From Bemisia tabaci (taxonomy: Eukaryota > Arthropoda > Insecta > Hemiptera > Aleyrodidae): a stretch of DNA of 64,000 bases. The notes beneath the pieces were generated by a model. It saw nothing but the letters and a program-made list of their open reading frames with translations. It was not told the DNA's origin and did no database searches. Location of the stretch: NCBI RefSeq assembly GCF_918797505.1, contig NC_092795.1, positions 16,169,131 through 16,233,130 of the forward strand. Reading direction: 5' to 3'. The translations under genes were made by a program, and so were the position numbers. Positions 34,500 through 45,969 of the stretch are shown piece after piece (the first letter of the stretch is position 1; the number at the start of each line of letters is the position of its first letter).

Positions 34500-36335
34500 T
34501 TCGATTTATTGCGCCAGGAGGAGTTGTGAAGTGACTTCCTGAAAAAATGAAATATTTGCATTCATGATTGACCCTTGGATGATCACGTCTTTTTTTATGC
34601 GCAAGGTCCAAAGTCGGGTCGAACTGACCAGTATTTAAATATTTAATTTTGTAATTTTTTGAAGGAGTATCCATATCCATGTAATATTTATATTTTAAAA
34701 GGCAAGGAAAACTCTTTTTGAAACTTTCATCGTTTTGGTAACATACTCGCGCTTCCTCATCCCCTCTCCTCATCTGCAATATGTAACTCCCTCAAAAGAG
34801 ATCGTTCGGTCAATTTCCACGGGTTATAGCCATTTCAAAAAAATTCCCCGACACGACACAACTATCGCCAAAATACAAGGTTTTAAAAGTGCGCCCTTTA
34901 GGGAGTTTGAGAGACCTATAAACATGATTTTACTTCTTCTCCATCTCCCTCAAACGATTATTGATTCGGACACATCACAGCACATTTTGAGCAGACTTGA
35001 TCTTGAATTTTCTCAAATTTAAAAAATAAGAGACACCTGAAAACAGGTTGATAACAGCGCACAGATACAACTATTCGTGCCTGATGAAAAGTCCGTGTTG
35101 CATCTAAAAAATTGAAGGCGCGGTGGCGCGAAGCGTGAAATAGTCCATGATCCAATCCGTATGCTGCAAATGAGGTGTCGCGCTGATTACAGCGAAAGTT
35201 CAAAAATGAGGCCGGATTATGTCTCTCTTATCTTCGGCTGTGTTGTTCGTAACCCTTAAATCATCACTACCTATATCGCAAACGGAACCAACACAACACA
35301 ACCAGGGCCGGATGTAGGGAGTGGCCACATGGGTCGCGGCCCATGGCGGCAAATTTAGGGGGCGGCAAATTTTGTCATTTCTTTAAATTAAGGTATAAAA
35401 AATCGGATTCAGAAAAAAATATTACAGACGAGAGAGGGCGACAAAATCTCTCATTTCCTGAGAGTATAGTAATGTATAATTTTGTCGTCATTCGGTGATA
35501 CAAGAGACAGCACCTTCAAGAAATCGAGATAAGGGAGCAGTTAACGTGCAGAGTTAAAATGCAATTTGGCCTGGACCGGCGCGGCGCAGAGAGCAATGAT
35601 GACGAGGACTTGAGATGAATAGGAGAAGCCCTCGGCGCGGCGGTCGGCATGTAAAACATATTAGCGCCTTCAAGAGTGCTTGAATACCTCACGCATTGCG
35701 TCAAACACAGTGCGGTCACCAGCGGTCGACGCGACGTGAAACGCATAGCGCCTACAAGACTACATGAATACTTCACACATTGCGTCAAACACAGTGCAGT
35801 CAGCGCGAAACGCATGGCACCTGCAAGACTGCGTGAATACTTCACGCATTGCGTCCAAGACGATGCGGTCTGCGCAGCGCGGCGGCGGAAGTTAAAATCA
35901 TTGAGCCACATTTATGTTTGTTCTTTCATAATTTTTTCGTTCATTTCTTATGAATGGAAGGCCTTGTCCACACAGAGATAGGTTTACGGAACTTAACTTT
36001 CGCGCAAAGTTCCATGAAATTTAGCAAGTGGTGCTGACAGGGCTTTCGCAAAAAATGTGTCCAACGCAAGTAAACGCGTCTTATGCACCCCTTCCCCTCC
36101 GGCACGTTCACTTGATGGTTTTTATCGATGTTTCAAAACGAATGAACTGGGGGCGGCAAAATACAGGCGGCCCATGAGCGGCAAGTAGGTAAATCCGGCC
36201 CTGAACACAACACAGAAATAAAGCAAAGAAAAGGATGCGCGTTGCTGACGGCGCAGAGATACAACTATTCGTGCTTAATGGTTGTCCGTGCTGCATCAGT
36301 AAAATTTGAAGGAGCTATGGAGAGAAGCATGAACT
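34500..36335 (+). repeat. Family B interspersed repeat, copy 2, split by a hAT-type element
   Basis: Collinear with 23.8-24.84 kb on both sides of the insertion at 35303-36203. The left part includes AAGTCGGGTCGAACTG and ACAACTATTCGTGCCTGATG, and the right part AAGCAAAGAAAAGGA and ACAACTATTCGTGCTTAATG. Confidence 0.75.
35303..36203 (+). mobile_element. Family A hAT-type element, best full-length copy, perfect 8-bp TSD
   Basis: 901 bp from CAGGGCCGGATGTAGGGA to TAGGTAAATCCGGCCCTG, flanked by identical AACACAAC (35295-35302 and 36204-36211). Order: GGGGGCGGCAAATTTTG, a TTTCCTGAGAGTAT block, CAATTTGGCCTGGA, three modules beginning at 35663, 35748 and about 35816, a GGCGGAAGTTAAAAT block, and TTTCGCGCAAAGTTCC. 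No transposase frame, so it must be mobilised in trans. Superfamily assignment rests on the CAGGG ends and duplication length. Confidence 0.93.
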
Positions 36336-36912
36336 TAGTTCTATCCTGTTTATGCGGTGTCTTCAGATTCAGCAAAAAAGTTAGAAAACGAGGCCCGAAC
36401 ACGTCTCTCCCATCCTCGGCTGCGTTAACACTCAATTTTTTTTTCTTTTTTTTTCGCTTTGACTCCGTCTCTTTATTCATGATGCATTCTTAGATCTTTA
36501 TTCAAAACTTGTATGCAGCGGCCCCATACCACCCGCGGACCACGTGTTTTTAGCAAGCCTTGAACCAATTTGACCCGGTTTGGAAAGCTCAGGGTGAAAT
36601 TCAGGGGTGAATTTCATACCTTGTCTAGCGGGCCATTCGCCAAGTTTGAAAAAAAAACAACCTGCTTTTGAAGATTTCTTAGATTACTCATGTTTTCAGG
36701 CATTTCATAAGTTTTACAAACGAACTTGCGAACAACCTATTAGTGTTTTCTTCATCGTATCGTTCGATAAAACCCTTTATTGACTTCAAATGTCTGAAGT
36801 ATAATTTTTTGAACTCGGGCGAATTTCTTCAGGGAGTCCGAGAAAATCCATTCGGAAGTTTTTGAAGATGGTGTTTTTCTGTGCGTTTTTTGTACCAACT
36901 CCATCTTTTTTT
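36336..36912. other. Intergenic stretch
   Basis: AT-rich with a T run near 36437-36453. No supported feature. Confidence 0.4.
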
Positions 36913-37070
36913 ACGTCAATGATCGATGTATCGATATTTCTCCATGTGAAGCCATGGTGCAGAATCGATTATTAAGGTGTTCGTTGCGAACACCCTGTTA
37001 ACGATCCTTTTCCATGGGTTTAAATGACAGAACAATCGATATATCGAATAGCGCGCCACGCCACTGGAAC
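36913..37070. mobile_element. Family E palindromic MITE, copy 1
   Basis: GTGTTCGTTGCGAACACC forms the apex, flanked by AATCGATTATTAAG and by GATCCTTTTCCATGGGTTTA, with AATCGATATATCGA near the right end. The homologous copy is at 50929-51090. The left end is degraded. Confidence 0.7.
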
Positions 37071-37856
37071 AACATAAGTTGATTCGCGATTACTACACGC
37101 AAGACGTGTGAATAAAGCCACATTGCTTCAAGCAACTATTACTGATCCCAAGCTACTCGCATTGCCTAGTCAGGGCATTGAAGGCGGACTGGTCAGGATG
37201 ATTACCGAGTAAAGTTAAGTAGTATGTTACTGGCGCAATGCTTAAGATGATTAATTGAATCTTATGGTTCGGAAACACGCCATCTCCTTGTTGCTAAAAC
37301 TCATTTATCGATCCTCTCCGATCAAACTCAACTATGAAAATAGCTTTTCCCTCATAGGATTTCCAGGTTCTAAGTGCGTGAGATTTTTTAATGTTTCTTC
37401 AATTTTTCAAATAATTTTATCTGCCATTCTAGCGAAATTGTCTGGGAAAATTAAGTAAAAATAACCATAGCTTATATATCTTAAAAATAAATATCTCATC
37501 GGGGCAAATTCGGCAACGTTCAAATCTTCATAAAGCGTCTTCCACGGAAGTGTACGATTCAATTTAATCGGCTGTTGAGCAAAACGTTCGATTCAGTGTT
37601 CTAGAATTAGCGTGCCTTGATCTCATTTTAAGTTGTAACTTACGAATTAAAGTTGGTGTCACCCGTCAGAAATGTAGAAAAACTTTATTTCAAGTCAAAA
37701 AGCCAAAGATAATCTTTGGTCACTTTATCAATATTTTCGTCAAGGTCGGAGGTAAGTCGTCGAAGGTAGGAAGTTGCTGTTTGGACAGATCTATTATTTG
37801 TAGCTAATCTACAAGAATCAAGTATCAGAACACGATTCTGTGACTAGCGTAACTGA
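37071..37856. other. Intergenic stretch with a fragment of the 17.3-kb tandem repeat
   Basis: At about 37110-37195, CACATTGC, AAGCAACTATTACTGATC and GAAGGCGGACTGGT recall the units at 17290-17625. Nothing else recognised. Confidence 0.4.
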
Positions 37857-37960
37857 ACCATTGGTTTAGCAATCCTTACATAATTTTCAAAAACTTTCCT
37901 AGTGAAGTGCTTACCCCGACATTAATCTATTGGCGACTTTTAATTGCTTTTTGCTGAAAT
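37857..37960 (-). repeat. Unoccupied copy of the family D target at 56.6 kb
   Basis: Reverse complement of this ~100 bp matches the DNA on both sides of the element at 56595-56823. It reads TAATGTCGGGGTAAGC where the other copy reads TAATGTCG, element, CGGGGTAAGC. Confidence 0.85.
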
Positions 37961-39300
37961 AGTTGCTCATCGATCATCGATAGGCGAAAAGCTGTAACCT
38001 CCAAACTTATCTTTTGCCCCACCCGATTTCATTGATCAGATTTTTAAGGGCGGAATCTCCGAAATATATTGTATTCCGTGTCTCCATTATACTTTATCCG
38101 TCATTGAACCGGATCATGCTCACTCATTCTTTACGGGCGAAAATATCGGACGGACTCCGCATGACAACGGTGCGACGTATTGATGACATCGACCAACAGC
38201 AGCGCGGCGGCACAACAAGAAAGTGGAAGCGCCACGCAGGTTTGCCGCCCGTAGCAGGAGACCGCCATTAATTTGACCTCAAAACGTGGGCGAAATCGAG
38301 CAATTTTCGTCCTACAACCACGCAACGCCGCGCTGAAAGATGCGCAAGTTTTCATTCACCGCAGCTCTCTTTTCACAAGTTCAAATCTTTACGCTGTAAC
38401 CGAGTCCCCCCTCCATTTCGACTCTGTGTCCGTGCCGTGAACATGGTACGCAACCACTAGCGCACGGAATTCCTCCACACACACACCCGTACACACACGC
38501 ACACAGCGCAGCACCATCCTCGCCGCTGATGTCTGATGATGGGATGGGCCCTCTCAATCGCTCTGCCGGGGTGAGGGGGTGGGGGGGATGCATTCTCATG
38601 GGCTTACGGATTACCGAGGTAGAAAAGATGGTGGGTGTGTTACTCTTTCGAGCTCTGTAAGTTTGCACCCATGTACCCATTCAGCCGAGTGATATTGGAC
38701 ACTTGTCACGGAGCGTTTCTTGATATTTTACTGTGATCGTCAAATCGGCGAGTCGTGATAGAGGTGATTTGGAGCCGCTTTTCAGGATGACATACTGGCT
38801 CGATATTTTGACTTAGAATGACCTATCTCCTCTGCAGAAAGCACGTCTCGTGAAAAAGGATTAGGATCATTAAGATGGTATAATCAGGGATCTAGTAAAC
38901 ACTAATATTATTTTTTCTCCCCGTGGTTCTTCTTCTTCTGTTCTATCAGAAAATTCAAGATAATAAACCAAAACGACCCCGCCAAAGGTATCAGAGGGAT
39001 GAACTGTAGATACAAGGCGACCCAGTCATACTTTTACAATTTTCACTTAGAACGATACAGGGCCTTTGGGTCTAATCATTGCATTAATTGCAATTCGTTT
39101 GTTCGAAAATTAACTTTGGTAAGTTTTTTACATATCCTCTACTTTCTTGACAGGTCTCAATTTGTTCGTATGAGTGGTTCATAAATTGTGTTCGTAAACA
39201 CAACATACCGAAAAACGCCCTTCAATCGTGCAGAAATAGTTGAGTATGCGCCATTAAACTAACTTTGGGAAACTCCGGGTTTTCTTCCCTCTCTACTTTT
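37961..39300. other. Intergenic stretch with a CA-type microsatellite
   Basis: CACACACACACCCGTACACA and neighbouring CA units lie at about 38476-38505. GC is raised at 38150-38620. No gene supported. Confidence 0.35.
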
Positions 39301-39857
39301 TTAGCGGCTCTGGTGCTTGCACTAGAGCTGCTATTCCGGACGGTCCCAGCTGGGGAGTATCAATGGACCATGTTACATTGGAGAGACCGCGCGTTGGTTG
39401 ATGGGAATCGGCGCCATTTTCGACTATGTACCTTGTCATGACTTTATTTTATTGCCTAGTGATTTATTGTTAGCCAATGCTATGTTGTGTAGTGTATTTT
39501 TGGAATCATGGTGATACAGTCAATAATTCAAAACTTGTCTGTGCTTTAATCTCGTGATGGAAAAAATGTACTTTACGTTCAAAATTTGAAATTTTGAATT
39601 TTAAAGTTTTCGCGGTTTTTTGGAAGAATGCAGTGGTTGGAGCTTCCTAGGCATATTACTCGATATCAGCTGATAGCAAACAAAGGTTACCAAGGAAACC
39701 GTAAACGTTTAACAACTATCGTGGCCATCGGGGCGATTATTGAAATGACATCGACTCTATGAAACATGAATCGACAGTTGTCGGATTGTACATCAATGAC
39801 AAAATGTGTCTAGGCCCTCATTCTTGACTACAACTACCGTCGCCAGAGCCGCTTTCC
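39301..39857. mobile_element. Possible MITE with AGCGGCTCTGG ends
   Basis: TTAGCGGCTCTGGTGC on the left and CGCCAGAGCCGCTTTC on the right are inverted, but pairing is short and no target duplication was found. Confidence 0.3.
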
Positions 39858-41569
39858 GACGCGAATGCGTTGGTGGAGCTTACTGCTTGTTTTCTCTTTA
39901 TGACAAGCGGAGTCCGAATTTTATTTAGTATACCAGAGTCAGTTACGGCCGGCTCAAGTCATCCCTAAGTTGAGGGTAAGTCCTCTGGGCTGTTGAGCCC
40001 GCTGATCTTGGATTATGTTTTTAGCCGTTGTGGTCGACCACAAACCATCAAAATTAGGATTCGGAAGTTTTGAATTGACACACGACCATTGTTGAAGGTA
40101 TAAATTATTAGGTTCTGAGAATTTCCAATGTTTGAAATTTCAACGAAGAACCTCACCGTAAAACTTTTAAAGTATTTGTAACTAACGTGCTTTTAATGAT
40201 TAATAGTATTCGATACCCATGATTTTACTCCCCAAATCTTTTTACTGTCACTCGGAAAAGCCTCTGTCACGTGATTTATGTTACAAGAGACCTGCATCTA
40301 TGAGCAGCACCGTTAGGATCGTCGGATATAGATCACGAAACAGATAAACCGGCGAATCACTACTTTGAGATCATTATTCGAGCTTTCCTGACCCACTCCG
40401 ATAGCAGGATCATGAAATGCACGATTCTACTGCGAGACAGTGGCGCGCTCTGTATCCGGTTGGTCCACGATCCGACAGGATAATAAAAATTCAGTTTTTT
40501 TTTCATAACGCTGTAAAAAGTGTGGAAGATCATGGAAGAAAAATTTGCTTACGACATAAAGAGTGACGCACATGTTTACATCGGCTGCTTCGCACGTACA
40601 TCTTTGACAACACCAAGGGTGGGGGGGGGGCGGGGGGAGGAAACCATGACGTGTACAGCCGCGGTGGATGGCGTCAATCACGACATATTTTGCAGGACGC
40701 AACTTATCTCTATTAAATACCGGATGTAGAAACTTGAAAACATGACGCGTAGACATGCCGACACGTTTCACTCATCGAAACGCACGTCAATTTACAAGCA
40801 CTACTTACTTTTTTCCATAATACTTAATCTCAATCTAATTTTCTGAATTCTGAGCTTCTTCTTTTCACAACAAATGTGTGTTAGTTTTTCGTCCTATTTA
40901 TTAAAATGGTAAAAAAATGGGTAAAAACTATGGTGAAGTCAGACGAAAGAGTCCTCAGGATGGCAAATCGATCACAATGGTATCGCACAAAACCTGATCA
41001 CCGTTTTAATATGTGCAAATTTTCAGTTCCTGACGATAATCGCTTTTTAAGGTGAATCCAGGCTTTGAACTTCGCGATTCGACCCCCACGTCGTGCTGCT
41101 CAGAATAGCCGTATATATTTGTCAAAATAATAAAAACCGTAATACTTATTCAAGATTGAGAATCTAGGGGATAGAGCAACATACTTGAGGAACACGCACT
41201 AAAAAAATCTTGAGAATCCTGAGAATGACTTTAAGAGCATAACTATTCATGCCCAAGAGGTATCTTTGGAGTATAAATGAAGAACTGAAGGCACTCCGTC
41301 AGTTTAGATCCTCACAACAAAGTTCCCCTTACAATGAAATGAGCATTTGAGAGAGGTTCGACACGAAATTTTCGGTTAAAACTGCAAATTTTTATGTCAA
41401 TTTATTTGCATTGTAAAGGAAATGAAGAGAAGAAAATTAGTTGGGTTTTATGTAATGTTAAATCATTTGAAATGAAAATAATTCCAACAAACTTTACAAA
41501 AAACTTCAAGATCATAAGTTTCAATAAGATCTACTGACGCTGCAAGTTTGAACAATCACATCAAAGACA
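39858..41569. other. Intergenic stretch
   Basis: AT-rich, with a G-rich run near 40618-40640. Short open frames only. Nothing recognised. Confidence 0.4.
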
Positions 41570-41690
41570 GTTCGGCCGGCGCGGCGACGCGGCGCGGCGC
41601 GGGGCTGGCGCGCACTGCGCGAAGCGTGAGTAGCGCCTTACAAGACCGCAGGATACTTCATGCATTGCGCGTATACCACGGTGTGCACTC
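41570..41690 (+). repeat. Solitary GCGCCTACAA-type module outside a delimited element
   Basis: GCGCGGCGCGG-rich lead, then GCGCCTTACAAGACCGCAGG and ATACTTCATGCATTGCGC. It lacks the other family A blocks on either side, unlike the copies at 13.3, 27.6, 35.7, 47.3 and 63.9 kb. Confidence 0.7.
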
Positions 41691-43245
41691 AAGTCAATGA
41701 AAAGTCGTATTTTCTTGATGCCTACCCCGGTGTATGCATTTTCCGAACAGTGCACACCGCGAGCTTGCAATCCTAGGATTACAGGATTGTAGACATTTTG
41801 CAATCTTGTATGTTTTCTGGTGAAAATATGATTTTCCCCGGCCGCTTCGAGGAGTGGCATGAAAAAAAATATCGGATCGAAATATGGGATCATAAAGAAA
41901 ATTTTACGAGAAAATCAATGAGACCACTTTTAAATCCTACACTTTCCGTACTGACATCGATATGAGCTAATAATGTTTCTATATTTTGTCCAAATCCTCT
42001 TGTGACTCATACTCGCTTTATTAAGCGCCGCTGGTGAGGCGGAGTGTCTGAAGTCAAAACGCCTTCACTTCTGTGCGTATGCAACGCGGACATCCGTAGA
42101 GATCGAATAGTTGCATCTAAGCGTTGTAAAGAAATTTGTTTAGTATCCGTTGCATGCGACATCGACTGAAGCTTTGATTGTTTCTTTCACACTTTCACTT
42201 GATTCCAGCGTTGCCTATTATGCCGATGAAGTAAAACCTTACTGATTTTTATCTCGACACTGTCAATTTTTCGAGAAATGTTTTATTTAAATGTATTAAA
42301 ACGTTGCCGGCCCTCGAAATCGCAAAAAATTAGGTATCAGAGCATGAAATGTAGAGTGACCTACATTAATGATTCGTCCTTTGTTTGGATTTTTTTTTGT
42401 GTTTTGTCCTAAGGAAAACTAATTTCGACGTTTTAGTGTGACATTTTGTAAGAACAATCCTGGTCAATCGCATGGAATATGAAACAAAAATGATGACCAT
42501 TCGTCTCTCGAAAAAATAAAATCCCGAAGTCCCGCGCCAGGAGCACAAGGCATCATATTCGTAACTTACGAAAACATTGAGAAGGAGACTCGAACTTTTG
42601 TAAGTGCTCGCAGGTTAAAGGAAACGCCTTTCGAGGACCTTCAAAACTTAAAGGACCACTCTGAAAAGGAGCAAGAACCCTAGGGATTACATATGCGGCG
42701 GGACTTTCGGATTACCCTGCACATAAAATGGATTGTATTTAGCGAAAAGGAACCAGCGCGAATGCAGTGTTTTCAAAATCATGCAACTTCTTCTTTACTT
42801 TTAAAAATACCTAATATATGTACGGTATTAAAATTCACACAATTATTTTCCTTTAAAATGAACAATTTGTTTAGTGGAAAGCAAAAACCGTTTGGTATTC
42901 TGAGAGATTTTCCAGGTAATCATGAAGGAGCAACATTTTTATAACACTGCAATCGCGTGGTTCCTTTTTGCTATATGCGATCCGAATGGTAATTTGGCAA
43001 TTAATTTGATCTGAAGTTTCTGAAAGTTTCTAGGAAAAAAGATCCAAACTTTAATAATTAGAGAAACGCACCTTATGCGTCTTTTTATCGTAAACGAGGA
43101 TAAGTATCAAATTTTAAAAAAAATTGTAACAAATAAAACATTTTAAAAAATAAAAAATAAAATGTTTAAAACCTAAGCCTAGCGTGTTTTGGTGTAAACG
43201 CATCCTCATTTACTCTCAACTTTCCTGAAAAATGAAAGTTTCCCA
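41691..43245. other. Intergenic stretch
   Basis: AT-rich. Around 42065-42135, CATCCGTAGAGATCGAATAG and TTGCATCTAAGCGTTGTAAA resemble a segment at 52065-52115. No gene. Confidence 0.4.
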
Positions 43246-43310
43246 AGAGTGAGTCTGGCAACATTCTAACGTTCATACGGCGTTTTTCCTCAGCATGGCA
43301 GAGCGCACAG
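43246..43310 (-). mobile_element. Family C MITE, single end only
   Basis: TCTGGCAACATTCTAACGTT, CATACGGCGTTTTTCC and TCAGCATGGCAGAG match the right terminal repeat of the 14.8- and 57.1-kb copies. The left half is absent. Confidence 0.6.
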
Positions 43311-43840
43311 CCTCTATCGTCGAAACACGGATTAAGTGAAACGGAGCATGGGCCGGCGAGTCACTAAGTTGGGTCCGGTCGAGCCTAATCGCGCTAAATC
43401 CGCGCCGCATGGAAAACATATCCATTGTCCGCGGCGCGTAACCTCATCGCGGTGGCTCATCAGCTCAACAGTCGAGAGCCCGAGTGAGAACTGAAGGGTT
43501 TAGCGACACGTTTGATTAATATGGCTCGTTAACGGGCAGTTCGAAACACCCCGCTCGCGCGGGCGTCCCTTGCCGGGTGGCCGGAACTCGGCGCGCCCGG
43601 GTTCGCGGACCGCGGCGTCCGACAGCGCGATCTGGCGGCGCCGCCGGGACCAATGCTCGTCTTCACGGCCGCATTTTTATGACCCCGTGCCCGACGCGAG
43701 ATCAATAGCGCTCGCTCCCTCTTTCTCTTCGCTTTGCTCTAAATCAAAGAAGCTCGGACAGGAGGACGTGGAGGACGGTAATGGGTCGGATGCAAGTGTC
43801 GCCGTCGTGTTTTTGCCGTTTGGACCCTCGGCTTAGCGAA
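43311..43840. other. GC-rich island
   Basis: Strongly CpG-rich from about 43370 to 43720 with an open plus-strand frame at 43570-43836 that is Arg/Ser-rich and matches nothing I know. Promoter or 5' exon of an unidentified gene is possible. Confidence 0.3.
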
Positions 43841-44065
43841 ATTAAATAAGGGTGGTCCGGACGCTTTTCCATTTCGCGGAGTGGCGGGGGCAGCGTCCTC
43901 TGCGAAGCGCGGTATGTTGCACGGAGGAGGAGAGAGGTATCCAAGTATTCCAAGTCGGAAGATTTGTAGAATCAGGCATCCCATCCTCCCTATCAATAAT
44001 CACATTTTTTAAAGATTTTCAAGTTTTGCATGTGTCTGGCAAAGACCTCTCGATTTGCCATCAAT

Positions 44066-44275
44066 TTCGAATGATTTAAAATATTTATTATTTATTTTGA
44101 TTTGAGTATCTACTCTAAAAACATGTCAAACACTACATTTCAAGTGCATCTATGGCGAGAGTGAGCAAACGCAGGGATTTCGAATGGTTTAAAATATTTA
44201 TTATTTATTCTATTCTAAAAACATTTCAAACACTACATTTCGAGTGCATCTACGACGAGAGTGAGCAAACGTAGG
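44066..44275 (+). repeat. Tandem duplication, about 100-113-bp unit, two copies
   Basis: Both copies contain ATTTCGAATG.TTTAAAATA, TTCTATTCTAAAAACAT-like sequence, TTTCAAACACTACATTTC and GAGAGTGAGCAAACG. The second copy lacks about 13 bp. Confidence 0.8.
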
Positions 44276-44750
44276 TACGATTTAGAAAAATTTCGCTTCA
44301 AAACCGGTTTCTTTCAATTTTTTTTCTGGGTGGGAGGGGCCCAATATACCTAAAAGCTCATTTTAGCTGTCTAGTATAAAAAAAAGAAGAAAAAAATTGT
44401 GAAACCTACAAATCCTGCAATACCTAATGCTTGACCAAAGCCCAAATGCTTCTGAAAAATGTTTACGTTAGCTGAAAAATCTCAGGATCCTGGGATCAGG
44501 CCTACTTGGCTACTATCGATACACCTACGTCAGTTTTTCTTCATAAACGGTCATAAATAGAGATAATATATTTGACACTTCGCGCTCGAAACTAATTTCG
44601 CCTGCTGATGATTGATGAGCAACTCGTTTAGCATAAAATTCTCCAAATAATGGTGACTGATGAATGTCAAGGTGACCACTTTGCAAAGCGAGTTTTTCAA
44701 AAATGGATTACGATTGCGTAACCGATCGCTCGACTCTTCCATCATCAGTC
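44276..44750. other. Intergenic stretch
   Basis: AT-rich, no feature recognised. Confidence 0.4.
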
Positions 44751-44940
44751 ATCATTATGCGTAACCAAAAAACAACTTAAATCGGGACTAAGGCCGCAAA
44801 TAATAAAAAAAAAAAACACGTAAAAACAAAAAAATTATTATTTGTTCTTTTTATTATTTGCGGCCTTAGTCCCAATTTAAGTTGTTTTTTTGTCAGTCTT
44901 TCGGGCAGATTAAGTTGTTTCTTCTATCATTATGCGTAAC
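44751..44940. repeat. Inverted repeat flanked by 15-bp direct repeats
   Basis: AACAACTTAAATCGGGACTA..GGCCGCAAATAAT faces ATTATTTGCGGCC..CCCAATTTAAGTTGTT. ATCATTATGCGTAAC occurs at 44751-44765 and again at 44926-44940. The second direct repeat is separated from the hairpin by about 32 bp. Confidence 0.75.
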
Positions 44941-45291
44941 ATGGCCGAAAAGCACTGAAATCACGGTTTTCAAGCTTTTACAAGCGACGGAATACAATTT
45001 TCTCAAGCGAATTCCCGACCATGTCAAGATCCCCGAAGAGCAAGAAGGCGGCAACAGTGCGATGGGAGGCAGGAGACCTGCACTCACCTTTGTTGCAACT
45101 CATTATTACACCGATCTCAGCAAATCGAGGCATGAGTAACACCATAATGCCTCCGCGGCTCGGACCCGGCCAGAAACCCGCATACCCCCCCCCCCCCGGT
45201 CCCCCGGCCCCCCGCCCCCTCCCGCCGCCTCCTCCACCGGCGAGGCAGTGCTCCATTAATCCGTCATGCATTCACCTCAACAGTCAAAGGA
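44941..45291. other. GC-rich island, possible promoter or first exon
   Basis: Proline-codon-rich and CpG-rich with a C run at 45185-45199. On the minus strand, a short frame MPRFAEIGVIMSCNK ends at a GTGAGT donor; on the plus strand ATGTCAAGATCCCCGAAGAG opens a frame. The two readings are mutually exclusive and neither is recognisable. Confidence 0.25.
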
Positions 45292-45969
45292 ATGCAGAAA
45301 TCTCATCGGCCGCCTCCATTATCAAACGTGCATATAATGTCCGAGAGTCCGGGGCTCGCGCGCAGTGTGCGTCGCGCCCATATTGATCGCCCGTCAACGG
45401 AAAAACGAGTCACTTACGCAGCATTGTTTTTCGATGCCCGGTGTCATCATTTCGTCCCTATTCCTAAAGGCTTCGATACACGATCGATTTCCGAACCAAT
45501 TCTGATCAACACAAACTGTTTGCGGTGTCATGATTTCGTCCATAATCCTAAAAGCTTCGATACACGATCGATTTCCGAACCAATTCTGATCAACACAAAC
45601 TGTTTGCGGTGTCATGATTTCGTCCCTAATCCTGAAGGCCTCGGTACACGATCAATTTCCGAACCAATTCTGATCAACACAAACTGTTTGCGGTGTCATG
45701 ATTTCGTCCCTAATCCTAAAGGCCTCGATACACGATCGATTTCCGAACCAATTCTGATCAACACAAACTGTTTGCGGTGTCATGATTTCGTCCCTAATCC
45801 TGAAGGCCTCGACGGTACACGATCAATTTCCGAACCAATTTTGATCAACACAAACTGTTTGCGGTGGACGCACGGGTCGCAAGACAGTATGTTGGAGCTT
45901 TTGAGCCAACGTGCATTAAAAATGCAGCATGAAGCTGAAAATCTCGATGCGGGGGAAAAGCTCATTTGA
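45292..45969 (+). other. 225-codon open frame over an 84-bp minisatellite
   Basis: The frame has a Pro/Arg-rich start, five tandem 28-residue units (HDFVPNPKGLDTRSISEPIL, then INTNCLRC) and a tail containing MLELLSQRALKMQHEAENLD. I recognise no family. The period is divisible by three, so openness over the repeats is expected by chance; the minus strand is also open there. The tail looks more protein-like than the rest. Left as an unassigned frame. Confidence 0.25.
45442..45868 (+). repeat. 84-bp minisatellite, five units
   Basis: TGTCATGATTTCGTCC-type starts lie at 45442, 45526, 45610, 45694 and 45778. Units 1, 2 and 4 read GATACACGATCGATTT, while units 3 and 5 read GGTACACGATCAATTT, so there are two alternating subtypes. 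Unit 5 has a 3-bp insertion. A diverged inverted unit lies at about 46202-46246. Confidence 0.93.

Noticed and set aside
45442..45868. Regularly spaced 84-bp units as a CRISPR array
   Set aside because: The units are contiguous with no unique spacers, and the genome is eukaryotic.
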